Of a DNA stretch of 64,000 nucleotides, positions 7,119-15,877 are shown one piece after another. Position 1 is the stretch's first letter. Every line of letters starts with the position of its first letter. The notes beneath the pieces were generated by a model. The model ran no database searches, had not been told where the DNA came from, and saw only the letters and a list, made by a program, of their open reading frames with translations. The stretch is from the NCBI GenBank assembly GCA_003612335.1, contig RAYO01000025.1, forward strand, positions 1 to 64,000. The letters run 5' to 3'. Made by a program: the position numbers and the translations under genes. Source of the DNA: a bacterium 1xD42-67 (GTDB lineage: Bacteria > Bacillota > Clostridia > Oscillospirales > Oscillospiraceae).

Positions 7119-8210
7119 TCATGGGTCGATCACAGTCCATTCAAAGGCAGCCGTTCCACTTAGAGATCCGTCCGGCCCGTAAGTTTCGATGTAGACAGGG
7201 TCATCATTTTCGTCCATGGTATAGATGGAATAGCTGCCGTCAGGGAATTCCCGGCGGCCATTCGCTTCGATCTCTGCCCGAAGTTCACTGTAACCAGGGA
7301 GCAGAGGATTCGCGTCAACGATGGTGCCCATAAAGTTTATGCCAACGCTCATTACATCTATGCTTCCAGGCTCGCATGGTATATTGGAGGACACACCATT
7401 ACCAAACTCATACCAACAGTTCCCTTCGCCGTCATAATGGTAAGTATAGACCTGTATCCGCTGCGATTCTCCATTAAAGTAGTCTGTTCTTTCACTGCGG
7501 AGAGCATATCCCTCCTCGTCGTAAAAATATTCCACGATCTCCATATCATCGTACTTGATACAATGGATCGTCTGCTTGGTCAGGACGGACAATGGGTAGA
7601 TGGCCGGGATCTCCTCCAAAACGCCCTCGTCCAAGCTCTCCTCCATCACAAAAGAGGGGATGTCCTCCTGATACAAGGATGTTATCTCGATCTCTCCGTC
7701 CTCCGTCACGCGCGCCATCTGCCCGGCGGCGATCATCACGGTCTGGTCTCCGGCAGTGATCTCCACGGCGCCCTTCAGCAGAGCAGCGGTATCCTGCGTC
7801 ACCCACCCGCAGGTGCCCCGGATGCCCACCATCATGGTGGATGTCACGATATCCATGGTCTCGTCATCGTCCAGGGGCTGGGTGACGTTGAAGAACAGGC
7901 TCCCAGACTCCACCTCGATCTCCAGCTTCCTGCCCTCTTTCGTGATAGCGATCTCGCTGTCTTGGTCCAGTTTGGTCAGCTTCACGCTGTCCAGGTCGAT
8001 CCAGGCGTAGCTCTCGGAGCTGGTGTCCACTCCGTAGCCGCTGTAAAGGCCCAGGTCCTCCCGAGGCTCCACGCCCTTGCCCTCGCCGTCAGAGACGTCC
8101 ACCGTCCCCTCGGTCTTTCTCAGGTGCATAGTGGTGGCGGAAGCCCCTCCGCCGCAGGAGGCCAGGAGCAGAGACAATGCCAGGGTCAAAGCCAGGATCC
8201 TCTTTTTCAT
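7119..8210 (-). CDS. FecR-domain lipoprotein
   Basis: The product is 363 residues. A lipoprotein signal peptide ends in LLLASC (lipid-modified Cys19). A FecR-like region follows (about residues 30-170) containing a SYAWIDLDS segment, a stretch of short strands and GIRGTCGWVTQDTAALLKG, and then a C-terminal part with repeated YxxxGN-like strands. FecR domains outside Gram-negatives often occur in surface proteins of unknown role rather than in iron sensing. The start at 8210 has AAGGAG upstream, and a near-consensus promoter lies at 8261-8289. It is monocistronic. The C-terminal half resembles MORN-like or antitoxin-type YxxxG repeats only loosely, so no function is proposed. Confidence 0.75.
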   Translation of the reverse strand: MKKRILALTLALSLLLASCGGGASATTMHLRKTEGTVDVSDGEGKGVEPREDLGLYSGYGVDTSSESYAWIDLDSVKLTKLDQDSEIAITKEGRKLEIEVESGSLFFNVTQPLDDDETMDIVTSTMMVGIRGTCGWVTQDTAALLKGAVEITAGDQTVMIAAGQMARVTEDGEIEITSLYQEDIPSFVMEESLDEGVLEEIPAIYPLSVLTKQTIHCIKYDDMEIVEYFYDEEGYALRSERTDYFNGESQRIQVYTYHYDGEGNCWYEFGNGVSSNIPCEPGSIDVMSVGINFMGTIVDANPLLPGYSELRAEIEANGRREFPDGSYSIYTMDENDDPVYIETYGPDGSLSGTAAFEWTVIDP

Positions 8211-8260
8211 CGAGATCTCTCCTTCTTTTTGGAACACCATATCGCGTCAAACCATGTGAT

Positions 8261-8289
8261 ATTGTACTTGAATGAGCCATGCCTGTCAA
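8261..8289 (-). promoter_or_regulatory. SigA-type promoter of the FecR lipoprotein gene
   Basis: The -35 TTGACA (8284-8289) and -10 TACAAT (8261-8266) are separated by exactly 17 bp on the minus strand, about 50 bp upstream of the start codon. This is a near-perfect housekeeping promoter. Confidence 0.75.
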
Positions 8290-8383
8290 TGGTGTTCAGG
8301 GCTCGGGGAGTGCCCAAACACGCAGTCAGAGGAAGTCAAAAACAGAAAAGGGGACAGAAGGGCCGGGATGTCTGGAACGATAG

Positions 8384-8529
8384 AGGTGCTTTTGAAGCCC
8401 GAAGCGGGCATAGGCCCGCACGAAAACAGCTGAGACAGCCTGAAGGTCTTCCAGCTTTCGAGGAAAGCACCTGCTGCTGAGGCACAGAGGGAAGAGGCGG
8501 CGCAGACCTTGCGGTCTGCGCCGTTTTTT
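8384..8529 (+). ncRNA. Candidate structured RNA ending in a terminator
   Basis: The arms AGGTGCTTT (8384-8392) and AAAGCACCT (8464-8472) close a multibranched fold. Inside are a GCGGGC-ATAG-GCCCGC hairpin (8404-8419) and an AGCTG...CAGCT hairpin that contains an AGAC/GTCT pairing. A strong terminator follows at 8498-8529, with an 11-bp stem (CGGCGCAGACC / GGTCTGCGCCG) and six T. The 5' end is not defined and may extend to about 8300, because the purine-rich upstream sequence contains no reading frame. I do not recognise the class; it does not match the common riboswitch motifs I know. No gene follows directly, which favours a free-standing small RNA. Confidence 0.45.
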
Positions 8530-8881
8530 ATCGGGACGACCCCTTGCATGTTTCCCGGGATCGTGTTATAGTAGGGATACGAGGCAAATAAAGGCAGGAC
8601 GCGGGGGACTCGACCTCCCCCACGCCCCTATGCGGGAGCACCCCCTCCCACACAACAGCATCGCTGCGCCAGCCCTCATTATAACGGAAGATCTCCTTTT
8701 TTACAAGGGGGACGTTTTGAGGGCCTGTGTCTGATAGATGCGGTGTGGGATCTTTGGTCCTGCACCGCTTTCATTTGTCTCGGCGGCAGAGCCCAAGGGG
8801 GCGGATCCAACACCTTCTTACCACCTCCTACCCCGCCCCCTTTGGGCCGGCTGCTGAGCAGTATAGAAAGGAAGGGAAGCG
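8530..8881. other. Intergenic region with inverted repeats
   Basis: This 350-base stretch holds no convincing gene. It contains a short stem around 8599-8625 (GGGGGA...TCCCCC) and a long inverted repeat GCCCAAGGGGGCGG (8791-8804) / CCGCCCCCTTTGGGC (8833-8847), which lies just upstream of the secreted protein gene and could fold in its leader. The ribosome site GGAAGGGAA precedes ATG 8882. Confidence 0.5.
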
Positions 8882-9919
8882 ATGAAAAAGAGAGCCATGT
8901 CCCTTGCGCTGGCCCTGGTGATGTGCCTGGGGCTGACAGTCCCCGCCTTTGCTGTAGGCGAAACCACGGTGAAGGATGAGATGGGGCTGGAGTACACGTT
9001 GTCCAACCCGGTCCTGGGCACCGAGACCTATCAGGCGGACGCCATGCTTAGTATTTACAGCAGGCAGAACACAGTGACAGTCTATCTGGTTCCAGAAGGG
9101 ACTGTGATCAAGCCCGTGAAGTTTGGCAGTGTGCCGGTCGATGAAGCCCGGAAAATGTCGGAGGAGACCAGCGGCAGCGACTATGCGCTGTATTACGAGA
9201 TCTATGACATTAACGGTGAAGGCGGTGATGAGCTGGAGGCAGAAGGCTTCGCGCTTACATGGCCTGGAGTCCAGCCTGTTATTTCCCGGCTCTACTGGGA
9301 GGTCAGCCTTCAAACCGATCCGAACTCCCCTATTCATGGGAACGGAGCCAGCTCCGGCTGGACCAGTGGTGCGATCTGCTTCAAAGTCGCGGAAGGAGCC
9401 CCCGCTCCTGGAACTCCCACTCAGCCCAAGCAGCCTAGCGCCCCTGTTGTGACGGTGGAGGACATCCCCGCCAGCGGCACGGCCTACGCCAGCACCCAAA
9501 AAGTGACGGTGGACGGCAAGGCGGTGGAGTTCCAGATGTACGCCCTGAAGGACGCCAACGGCAACGGGACCAACTACGTCAAGCTCCGGGACCTGGCCTA
9601 TGTCCTCGACGGCACCGAGGCCCAGTTCTCGGTGGGCTATGACGGGACCATCAGTCTGACCTCCGGTCAGCCCTACACCGCCGCCGGCGGGGAGATGACC
9701 ACCCCCTTCTCTGGGGACCGGACCTACTCCAACGGCACCCAGTCCGTCAAGATCGACGGGGACCCGGTGGAGATGACCGCCATCACCCTGCTGGACGACG
9801 CGGGGGGCGGCTACAACTACTTCAAGCTCCGGGACCTGGGCAAGGCCCTGGGCTTCCACGTGGGCTGGTCCGCGGAGACCGGCGTCATCGTGGAGACCGG
9901 CAGGCCCTACGCGGGATAA
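8882..9919 (+). CDS. Secreted protein with copper-amine-oxidase-N-like stalk domain
   Basis: The product is 345 residues with a signal peptide (about residues 1-24, cleavage after PAFA). A region of unknown fold (25-175) is followed by a Pro-rich linker. The C-terminal domain has two repeats of the pattern K(V/I)DG..VE...Y.L.D..G.NY.KLRDL(A/G)..L, typical of copper amine oxidase N-terminal-like stalk domains in Clostridia. Such domains are thought to be structural surface modules; no copper-oxidase activity is implied. The gene stands alone and ends in a strong bidirectional terminator shared with the convergent rnj gene. Confidence 0.75.
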   Translation: MKKRAMSLALALVMCLGLTVPAFAVGETTVKDEMGLEYTLSNPVLGTETYQADAMLSIYSRQNTVTVYLVPEGTVIKPVKFGSVPVDEARKMSEETSGSDYALYYEIYDINGEGGDELEAEGFALTWPGVQPVISRLYWEVSLQTDPNSPIHGNGASSGWTSGAICFKVAEGAPAPGTPTQPKQPSAPVVTVEDIPASGTAYASTQKVTVDGKAVEFQMYALKDANGNGTNYVKLRDLAYVLDGTEAQFSVGYDGTISLTSGQPYTAAGGEMTTPFSGDRTYSNGTQSVKIDGDPVEMTAITLLDDAGGGYNYFKLRDLGKALGFHVGWSAETGVIVETGRPYAG

Positions 9920-9926
9920 CGGCAAA

Positions 9927-9962
9927 AGACCTCCATCCAAACTCGGATGGAGGTCTTTTTTT
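9927..9962 (+). terminator. Bidirectional terminator between secreted protein gene and rnj
   Basis: The arms AGACCTCCATCC (9927-9938) and GGATGGAGGTCT (9945-9956) form a 12-bp perfect stem. It is followed by a run of T on the plus strand, and on the minus strand by TTTT after the mirror arm, so it serves both convergent genes. Confidence 0.85.
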
Positions 9963-11619
9963 ACACTTCCATGATGACAGGCAGGATCATGGGGGAGCGT
10001 TTGGTCTTTTTGTAGAGATAGCCGGACAGGTCGCCCTTGATGGCCCCCTTGATGGCGGACCAGTCGGTGGCATAGCGGACGTCCACGTTCCGAAGGGCCT
10101 CCAGGGCCACCTGGCGCAGCTCCTCCAGCAGGCCCTCCGACTCCTTCACATAGACGAAGCCCCGGGTGATGATGTCCGGGCCGGAGACCAGGGAACCGTC
10201 CTCCCCGGACATGGACAGCACCACCACGATCACGCCGTCTTCGGCCAGGTGCCGCCGGTCTCGGAGGACCACGCTGCCCACATCGCCCACGCCGTAGCCG
10301 TCTACGAAGACCTGGCCGGCAGTGACCGACCCGGCCAGCTTGGCGGAGCCGGAGGTGAGCTCGATCACCCGCCCGATGTCGCTGATGAGGACCTGGTCGG
10401 GGCCCATCCCCATCTGCCGGGCCAGCTTGCCGTGGATCTGGAGCATCCGCTGTTCTCCGTGGACAGGGATGAAGAACTTGGGCTTGACCAGGGCGTGGAC
10501 GATCTTCAGCTCCTCCTGGCAGGCGTGGCCGGACACGTGGAGGGCCAGCTCCCGCTCGTTGAGCACCTCCACCCCTTTGCGGTAGAGCTCGTTGACCACG
10601 CTGCCGATGGCGTTCTCGTTGCCTGGGATGGCGGAGGCGGAGATGATCACCCGGTCGCCGGGGAACAGGTCCACCTGCCGGTGGGCGTTGAAGGCCATGC
10701 GGGTGAGGGCGGACATGGTCTCGCCCTGGCTGCCGGTGGTGATGATGCACACCTTGTTCTTGGGCAGGGATCTGATGTGGTTCAGGTCCATGAGGATGCC
10801 GTCGGGGACGGCCATATACCCCAGCTCGGTGGACACCTTCATCACGTTCTCCATGGACCGGCCGGTGACGGCCACCTTCCGCCCATACCGGGCGGCCACG
10901 TCGATCACCTGCTGGATCCGGTCCACGTTGGAGGCGAAGGTGGTGACGATGATGCGCTCCTCACAGCCCCGGAAGAGGGCGTCGAAGGAGGCGCCCACGC
11001 TGCGCTCCGACCGGGTGTAGCCCGGACGCTCCACGTTGGTGGAGTCGGCCAGCAGGGCCAGCACGCCCTCCTTCCCCAGCTCGCCCAGCCGGGCCAGGTC
11101 CATCATGCCCCCCTGGATCGGGGTGGCGTCGATCTTGAAGTCGCCGGTGTGGACGCAGGTGCCCACCGGGCATTTGATGGCGAAGGCCACCGCGTCGGCG
11201 ATGGAGTGGTTCACGTGGATGAACTCCACCGAGAACCTCCCCGCTTTCACCACCTGGCCCGCCTCGCAGGTGATCAGCTTGGTCCGGTCCAGCAGGCGGT
11301 GCTCCTCCAGCTTCAGCTTGATGAGGCCGGCGGACATGCGGGTGGCATAGATCGGGGCGTTGATGGACCGCAGGACATAGGGCAGGGCCCCGATGTGGTC
11401 CTCGTGACCGTGGGTGATGAAGATGCCCCGGATCTTGTTCTGGTTCTTGATGAGGTAGCTCACGTCGGGGATGACCACGTCGATCCCATACATGTCGTCG
11501 TCGGGGAAGCCCATACCGCAGTCCACGACCACGATATCCCCCCCATATTCATAGACGGTGATGTTCTTGCCGATCTCATTGAGGCCGCCAAGAGAGATGA
11601 TCTTCAATTTTTCTGCCAT
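9961..11619 (-). CDS. rnj: Ribonuclease J
   Basis: This 552-residue metallo-beta-lactamase/beta-CASP nuclease acts in 5' to 3' RNA decay and maturation. The zinc motif is GHEDHIGALP (HxHxDH type, THGHEDH). Further metal ligands lie in NHSIADA and HTGDFKID, and the beta-CASP part has TTGSQGE and GHACQEELK. The length is normal for RNase J1/J2. The start at MAEKLK was chosen for the AAAGGAG site directly upstream. Only one copy is seen here. The upstream 343 bases hold a large hairpin. The gene ends at a bidirectional terminator. Confidence 0.93.
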   Translation of the reverse strand: MAEKLKIISLGGLNEIGKNITVYEYGGDIVVVDCGMGFPDDDMYGIDVVIPDVSYLIKNQNKIRGIFITHGHEDHIGALPYVLRSINAPIYATRMSAGLIKLKLEEHRLLDRTKLITCEAGQVVKAGRFSVEFIHVNHSIADAVAFAIKCPVGTCVHTGDFKIDATPIQGGMMDLARLGELGKEGVLALLADSTNVERPGYTRSERSVGASFDALFRGCEERIIVTTFASNVDRIQQVIDVAARYGRKVAVTGRSMENVMKVSTELGYMAVPDGILMDLNHIRSLPKNKVCIITTGSQGETMSALTRMAFNAHRQVDLFPGDRVIISASAIPGNENAIGSVVNELYRKGVEVLNERELALHVSGHACQEELKIVHALVKPKFFIPVHGEQRMLQIHGKLARQMGMGPDQVLISDIGRVIELTSGSAKLAGSVTAGQVFVDGYGVGDVGSVVLRDRRHLAEDGVIVVVLSMSGEDGSLVSGPDIITRGFVYVKESEGLLEELRQVALEALRNVDVRYATDWSAIKGAIKGDLSGYLYKKTKRSPMILPVIMEV

Positions 11620-11962
11620 GATGACTCCTTTTTGTTCCATATATCGATGTATCCTGACAGGAACGGCCGCAGAAAGACCGCCGTGCCCATGGCACAGCGA
11701 CCAGACGAAGGGCCGCTCCCCCGTCCGGCCCTGCCTCGCCGGTGGGAGATGCTGCGCGTTCGTCTCTGGACGGTCTCTGTCTCTGCTCCCCAGTCCGTCC
11801 CCGCCTGTCCTACGGTTCGGGAGCTGTGGGATATATTTAGACGCCGGGGCGGGAGGGGATCCTCCCGGCCCGTTCCGGCGTTTAAATCATGATCTGGTCT
11901 TATTATTTTACCACACTTTGCCCTAAAAGTATACTATGCGTTTCAGAAGAACAGATATGCCC
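11620..11962. other. rnj upstream region with a large hairpin
   Basis: No gene is seen between the nucleotidyltransferase stop and the rnj start. A long inverted repeat ATTTAGACGCCGG (11835-11847) / CCGGCGTTTAAAT (11875-11887), with one mismatch and a further GGGAGGGGATCCTCCC core inside, can form a stem of about 20 bp. It has no T run on either side, so it is more likely an mRNA 5' structure or processing element of the rnj transcript than a terminator. Confidence 0.5.
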
Positions 11963-14320
11963 CTATTTGTCCTCTTCTTGGGCACATTGTTCAGAAAGGG
12001 CCCGGTCCAGCTCCGCTGTTCGGCCGGCGTAGAAGTCGCACAGCTCGGCGGCCAGCTCCAGGTCGGGCCCCTCGGCCACGATCCGCAGGGCGGACCGCCG
12101 GGCCATGGGGGTCAGATAGACCCAGCCGTTCCCTGTGCGCATCCGCAGGCCCTCGCCCGAGGGCTCCCGGGCGTTCTCCCGGGCCAGGGCCTGCATCACC
12201 CGGCCCCGGTCGGAGAGGATGGGCACCTCCCGCCGCCAGGCGGAGAACCGTGGCGTCCGGGCCACCAGAGACGCCAGCTTCTGATTGGCGGCGGCCATCC
12301 GGGAGCAGATCCGCACGGCGGCGGCGGGGGCCTGGCGCAGCCAGATCTGGGCCTCGTAGAGCTCCCGGGCCTGGTCCCCGTCCCGGCCCAGCCGCAGGAT
12401 CGTCCCGCCGTAGCCTGCGGCCACCAGCTCCACCGCCGCGCTGGCCCCGGCGGGGACCGCCGCCTTCCCGGAGCCGTTCTCCATCTCGATGAGGACCAGC
12501 AGGGCCAGGAGCTGGCCGGGGTCCACCACCGTTCCCTCCTCGTCCTGGGCGGTGAGGGCGGCGCCCCCCCGCTGGGCGTGGAAGGCGGGGATCCCCGGGC
12601 GCCACTCCTCCTCCAGCCGGCACCCCAGGGCGGACAGAGCGGCCCGGAGGGCCCGGTCCTCTGGGTCTGCCGTCCCCACCGCTATGGTGGTCCGGCGCAG
12701 GGCGGGACGGCGCAGGCTGGCGGCCTCCACGACCTGTCTGGCCCATTGCTCCTGGGTCAGGTCGGACTGCCGCAGGCGGCCGATCTGGGTCCCCCGGACC
12801 CGGCGCAGCTCCCCCTGGAGGAGGGCGTGCTCCAGCTTCCGCTCCCCTCCCCGGTCCAGGGGCCGCCCGTCCTGGCCAAAGGGGTGGAGATAGACGATCC
12901 CCTCCCTCTCCTCGATGAAGAGGGACCGGGGGAGATGGTGGTACAGGGCTGCTCCCGCCCCCTGGACCGGGCTGTCCAGGGCGTGGATCCAGGCGTCCCC
13001 TCCGGCGGCGGCGATCCCCGCGGCGGCAGCCCGGGCCAGCATCCCCGCGCCGGAGGTGGGGGAGCAGCCCAGCCCCACCGGGCCCTCCGCCCCCAGGATG
13101 CTCCCCAGGGCCAGCAGGGCCTCGGGGCCGATGTCCTCCCCCAGCACCCCACGGATGGTCCCGCTGTCCCCGAAGCGCAGGGCCCCCTTCTGGCTCCCGC
13201 TGGTGACCGACCGGGCCAAACGTCCTCCGGCGGGGGCGGTCTGGCCGGGCCAGAGGCGCACCCGCTCCAGGAGGGTGGCCCCCTCCTCAGCCAGGGCGTT
13301 CTCCCCCAGGACCGCCCCCTCGTTGAGGACCGCCCCCCGCTGGACGGAGGCGTCTTTGCAGAGGATGGCCCCATAGAGGGTGGTCCGGTCTCCGGCGGAG
13401 GCGTTCTCCAGCAGGATGGAGCGCTGGACCATGGCCCGCTCCCCCACCCGGGCCCCCTTCTCCAAAATGGTGTGGGGCCCGATCAGACAGCCCTGGCCCA
13501 GATGGGCCCCCTCACCGATCCAGCAGGGGGGCACCAGATGGATCCCGGCGGGCAGGGGCGCGGCGGACCAGATCCCCCCCTCCCGCTTGGGCAGGCCCAT
13601 GTCCAGAGCCACCTTGCCGGACAGGATGTCGCAGGCACAGTCCAGATAGGCCCGGCAGTCTCCCATGTCCCGCCAGTAGCCCGCCAGGGGCAGGCCGTAG
13701 AGCGGGGCACCCTCCCGGAGGAGGGCGGGGAACAGGTCCTTGCCAAAATCCCAGGGGACGTCTTGGGGGACCCGCTCCATGGCGGCAGGGGAGAGCACAT
13801 AGATCCCGGTGTTGATCTGGTCAGTGAACACCTGGCCCCACCCAGGCTTCTCCACGAACCGTTCCACCCGGCCCTCCCCGTCGGTGAGGACCAGGCCGTA
13901 TTCCAGGGGAGAATCGTGGCGGTACAGGCCCAGGGTGGCCTGGGCGCCCCGTTCCCGGTGGAATCGAATCAGCTGGCTCAGGTCCAGATCGCAGACGCAG
14001 TCCCCGCCGATCACCAAAAAATCCTCCTCCCCCAGGCGGTCCATGCAGCGCTTCACACTGCCCGCCGTCCCCAGGGGCTCGTCCTCGGTGTACCAGGTCA
14101 GCCGCACGCCCAGCCGGTCCCCGTCGCCAAAGTGGTCCATCACCCCCTGGGGCTTGTAGCACAGGGTGACGCAGATATCACCGATCCCGTGGCGCTTGAG
14201 CAGGCCGATGATGTGCTCCATCACTGGCCGCCCCAGCAGCGGGGTCATGGGCTTGGGACTTCCCAGCGAGAGGGGGCGCAGCCGGGTCCCCTCTCCCCCC
14301 GCCATGATGACTGCTTTCAA
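11963..14320 (-). CDS. Sugar-1-phosphate nucleotidyltransferase fused to left-handed beta-helix and degenerate phosphomannomutase domains
   Basis: The product is 785 residues. Residues 1-230 are a nucleotidyltransferase of the ManC/GlmU/GlgC superfamily: the signature MAGGEGTRLRPLSLGSPKPM, GGDCVCDLD for the metal-binding Asp, and FVEKPGWG. Hexapeptide-like repeats follow at about 250-370 (IGEGAHLGQGCLIGPHTILE). Residues 380-785 resemble alpha-phosphohexomutases in order and length, but the active-site TASHNP loop is not visible; the expected place reads PTSGAGMLARAAAAG. It may therefore act as a nucleotidyltransferase with a non-catalytic mutase scaffold. Similar fusions are annotated as mannose-1-phosphate guanyltransferases. 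The exact sugar is unknown. It has a divergent promoter shared with the ArsC-like gene. Confidence 0.75.
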   Translation of the reverse strand: MKAVIMAGGEGTRLRPLSLGSPKPMTPLLGRPVMEHIIGLLKRHGIGDICVTLCYKPQGVMDHFGDGDRLGVRLTWYTEDEPLGTAGSVKRCMDRLGEEDFLVIGGDCVCDLDLSQLIRFHRERGAQATLGLYRHDSPLEYGLVLTDGEGRVERFVEKPGWGQVFTDQINTGIYVLSPAAMERVPQDVPWDFGKDLFPALLREGAPLYGLPLAGYWRDMGDCRAYLDCACDILSGKVALDMGLPKREGGIWSAAPLPAGIHLVPPCWIGEGAHLGQGCLIGPHTILEKGARVGERAMVQRSILLENASAGDRTTLYGAILCKDASVQRGAVLNEGAVLGENALAEEGATLLERVRLWPGQTAPAGGRLARSVTSGSQKGALRFGDSGTIRGVLGEDIGPEALLALGSILGAEGPVGLGCSPTSGAGMLARAAAAGIAAAGGDAWIHALDSPVQGAGAALYHHLPRSLFIEEREGIVYLHPFGQDGRPLDRGGERKLEHALLQGELRRVRGTQIGRLRQSDLTQEQWARQVVEAASLRRPALRRTTIAVGTADPEDRALRAALSALGCRLEEEWRPGIPAFHAQRGGAALTAQDEEGTVVDPGQLLALLVLIEMENGSGKAAVPAGASAAVELVAAGYGGTILRLGRDGDQARELYEAQIWLRQAPAAAVRICSRMAAANQKLASLVARTPRFSAWRREVPILSDRGRVMQALARENAREPSGEGLRMRTGNGWVYLTPMARRSALRIVAEGPDLELAAELCDFYAGRTAELDRALSEQCAQEEDK

Positions 14321-14352
14321 ATCGATCCCATCCTTCCGTCGGTCAGTGACGG

Positions 14353-14412
14353 TTAGTATGGCTCAGGACAGTCCTTTTCAACCTTGTTGACGGGAGCAAA
14401 ATATGGTATACT
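14353..14412. promoter_or_regulatory. Divergent promoters
   Basis: Minus strand: TTGAAA (14376-14381), 17-bp spacer, TACTAA (14353-14358), driving the nucleotidyltransferase fusion. Plus strand: TTGTTG (14384-14389), 17-bp spacer, TATACT (14407-14412), driving the ArsC/Spx-like gene. The two are back to back within 60 bases. Confidence 0.5.
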
Positions 14413-14433
14413 GCAAAAAACAGGAGGGACGAT

Positions 14434-14766
14434 ATGAACATTCAGATCTTTGGCAGGAGCAAGTGCTTCGACACCAAGAAGGCGGAGCGGTGGTTCAAGG
14501 AGCGGCGGATCCGCTTCCAGGCGGTGGACCTGAAAAAACAGGGCATGAGCCTGGGGGAGCTGACCAGCGTGAAGAACGCGGTGGGGCTGGAGGCCATGGT
14601 AGACCCCAAACACCCGGACGCGGCGCTGGTGTCCTACCTGGCCTCCGATCAAGCCAAGCTGGAGAAGCTCTTCGAGGACCCCTCCCTCCTGCGGACCCCC
14701 ATCGTCCGCAACGGGCGCCAGGCCGCCGTAGGCTTTTGCCCGGAGGTGTGGGAGGGGTGGGCGTAG
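14434..14766 (+). CDS. ArsC/Spx family thioredoxin-fold protein
   Basis: The product is 110 residues, the standard length for this family. It starts MNIQIFGRSKCFDTKKAERWF. The single active-site-region Cys11 lies in a RSKCFDTKK context, so the second Cys of a Spx-type CXXC is absent. The family pattern LRTPIVRNG is present near residue 88. It could be an arsenate-reductase-like or glutaredoxin-like enzyme; the lack of CXXC argues against a classical Spx redox switch. A strong AGGAGG precedes the start. No arsenic genes are nearby. Confidence 0.8.
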   Translation: MNIQIFGRSKCFDTKKAERWFKERRIRFQAVDLKKQGMSLGELTSVKNAVGLEAMVDPKHPDAALVSYLASDQAKLEKLFEDPSLLRTPIVRNGRQAAVGFCPEVWEGWA

Positions 14767-14777
14767 GAGGCGGCAAA

Positions 14778-14803
14778 GAGCCCCCTCGGCCCAAAGGGGC
14801 TTT
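14778..14803 (+). terminator. Weak terminator-like hairpin
   Basis: AGCCCC and GGGGCT arms with an intervening loop end in TTTGG shortly after the ArsC-like gene stop. The T run is short, so readthrough to the WYL gene is possible. Confidence 0.35.
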
Positions 14804-14874
14804 GGAGCGCAGCCCTCGACTATCCGTCTGATCGGATATCCTGAGGCGCGATACCAGGAAAGGAGGATCGGACC

Positions 14875-15858
14875 ATGTCCCGAAGCACCAATCAAAAGAC
14901 GAAGCTGCTCCATCTGTATCAGATGATCCTGCGGCAGACCGATGAGGAACATCCTCTCACCGTGGCCCAGATCATCGAGCAGCTGGCCCGGGCGGACATC
15001 AAAGCGGAGCGCAAGAGCGTCTATGACGATCTGGAGGCCCTGCGCCAGTTCGGGCTGGACGTCCAGTGCCGGAAGGGCAAGTCCCCAGGCTGGTTCGTGG
15101 GGGACCGGGACTTCGAGCTGCCCGAGGTGAAGCTGCTCATGGACGCGGTGCAGTCCTCCCGCTTCCTCACCCAGCGCAAGAGCGACGCCCTGATCCGCAA
15201 GCTGGAGGGGCTGGCCAGCGTCCATCAGGCGAGCCAGCTCCAGCGGCAGGTGTACGTCTCCGGCCGGATCAAGGTGATGAACGAGAGCATCTACTACAAT
15301 GTGGACAAGCTCCATACCGCCATCGCCGGCCGGAAAGCGATCACCTTCAAATACTTCGACTACGACATCTCCCGAAAAAAAGTCTTCCGCCAGAAGGGGC
15401 GGTATATGGTCTCGCCCTACGGTCTGATCTGGAACAGCGATAACTACTATCTGGTGGCTTTCGACCACGGCCACCGGGAGATGCGCCACTATCGGGTGGA
15501 CAAGATGGCCGAGATCGCCGTCACCTGTCTGGAGCGGGAGGGCCAGGAGCTGTATCCCGATTTCCAGCTGGCCAGATACGGCCAAAAACACTTCGGCATG
15601 TACCGGGGCCCGGAGATGAAGGTCACCCTCCGGGGCCGGCGGGACAAGGCCGGGCTGGTGTGGGACCGATTCGGCCAGGATGTGATCCTGGTCCCGGATG
15701 GAGATGACTGGTTCACCGTCACCCTCCCGGTGGTGGTCAGTCCCCAGTTCTTCGGATGGCTCTTCGGGCTGGAGGGGAGCATCGTCCTCACCGGGCCCAA
15801 AGAGGCGGTCTCTGCCTATCGCCGCAGGCTGGCCGCCGCCCTGGAGGAGCTGCCCTGA
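14875..15858 (+). CDS. WYL-domain transcriptional regulator
   Basis: The regulator is 327 residues. It has an N-terminal DeoR/HTH_11-type winged helix (about 8-75, with KSVYDDLEALRQFGLDV as the recognition part). A WYL domain spans about 140-230: ITFKYFDYDISRKK, then YRVSPYGL-like YMVSPYGLIWNSDNYYLVAFD. The C-terminal WCX extension carries PVVVSPQFFGWLFGLEG. WYL domains sense nucleic-acid or nucleotide ligands in several phage-defence and DNA-damage regulators, but no defence genes are adjacent here. It ends 20 bases before a perfect palindrome and may control the downstream MATE exporter. Confidence 0.85.
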   Translation: MSRSTNQKTKLLHLYQMILRQTDEEHPLTVAQIIEQLARADIKAERKSVYDDLEALRQFGLDVQCRKGKSPGWFVGDRDFELPEVKLLMDAVQSSRFLTQRKSDALIRKLEGLASVHQASQLQRQVYVSGRIKVMNESIYYNVDKLHTAIAGRKAITFKYFDYDISRKKVFRQKGRYMVSPYGLIWNSDNYYLVAFDHGHREMRHYRVDKMAEIAVTCLEREGQELYPDFQLARYGQKHFGMYRGPEMKVTLRGRRDKAGLVWDRFGQDVILVPDGDDWFTVTLPVVVSPQFFGWLFGLEGSIVLTGPKEAVSAYRRRLAAALEELP

Positions 15859-15877
15859 CGACCTGCCTGAGCGAAAG

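Noticed and set aside
8828-10750. Long minus-strand frame spanning the secreted stalk gene and part of rnj
   Set aside because: Low-complexity Arg/Gly/Pro product; the rnj frame itself is conserved and complete.
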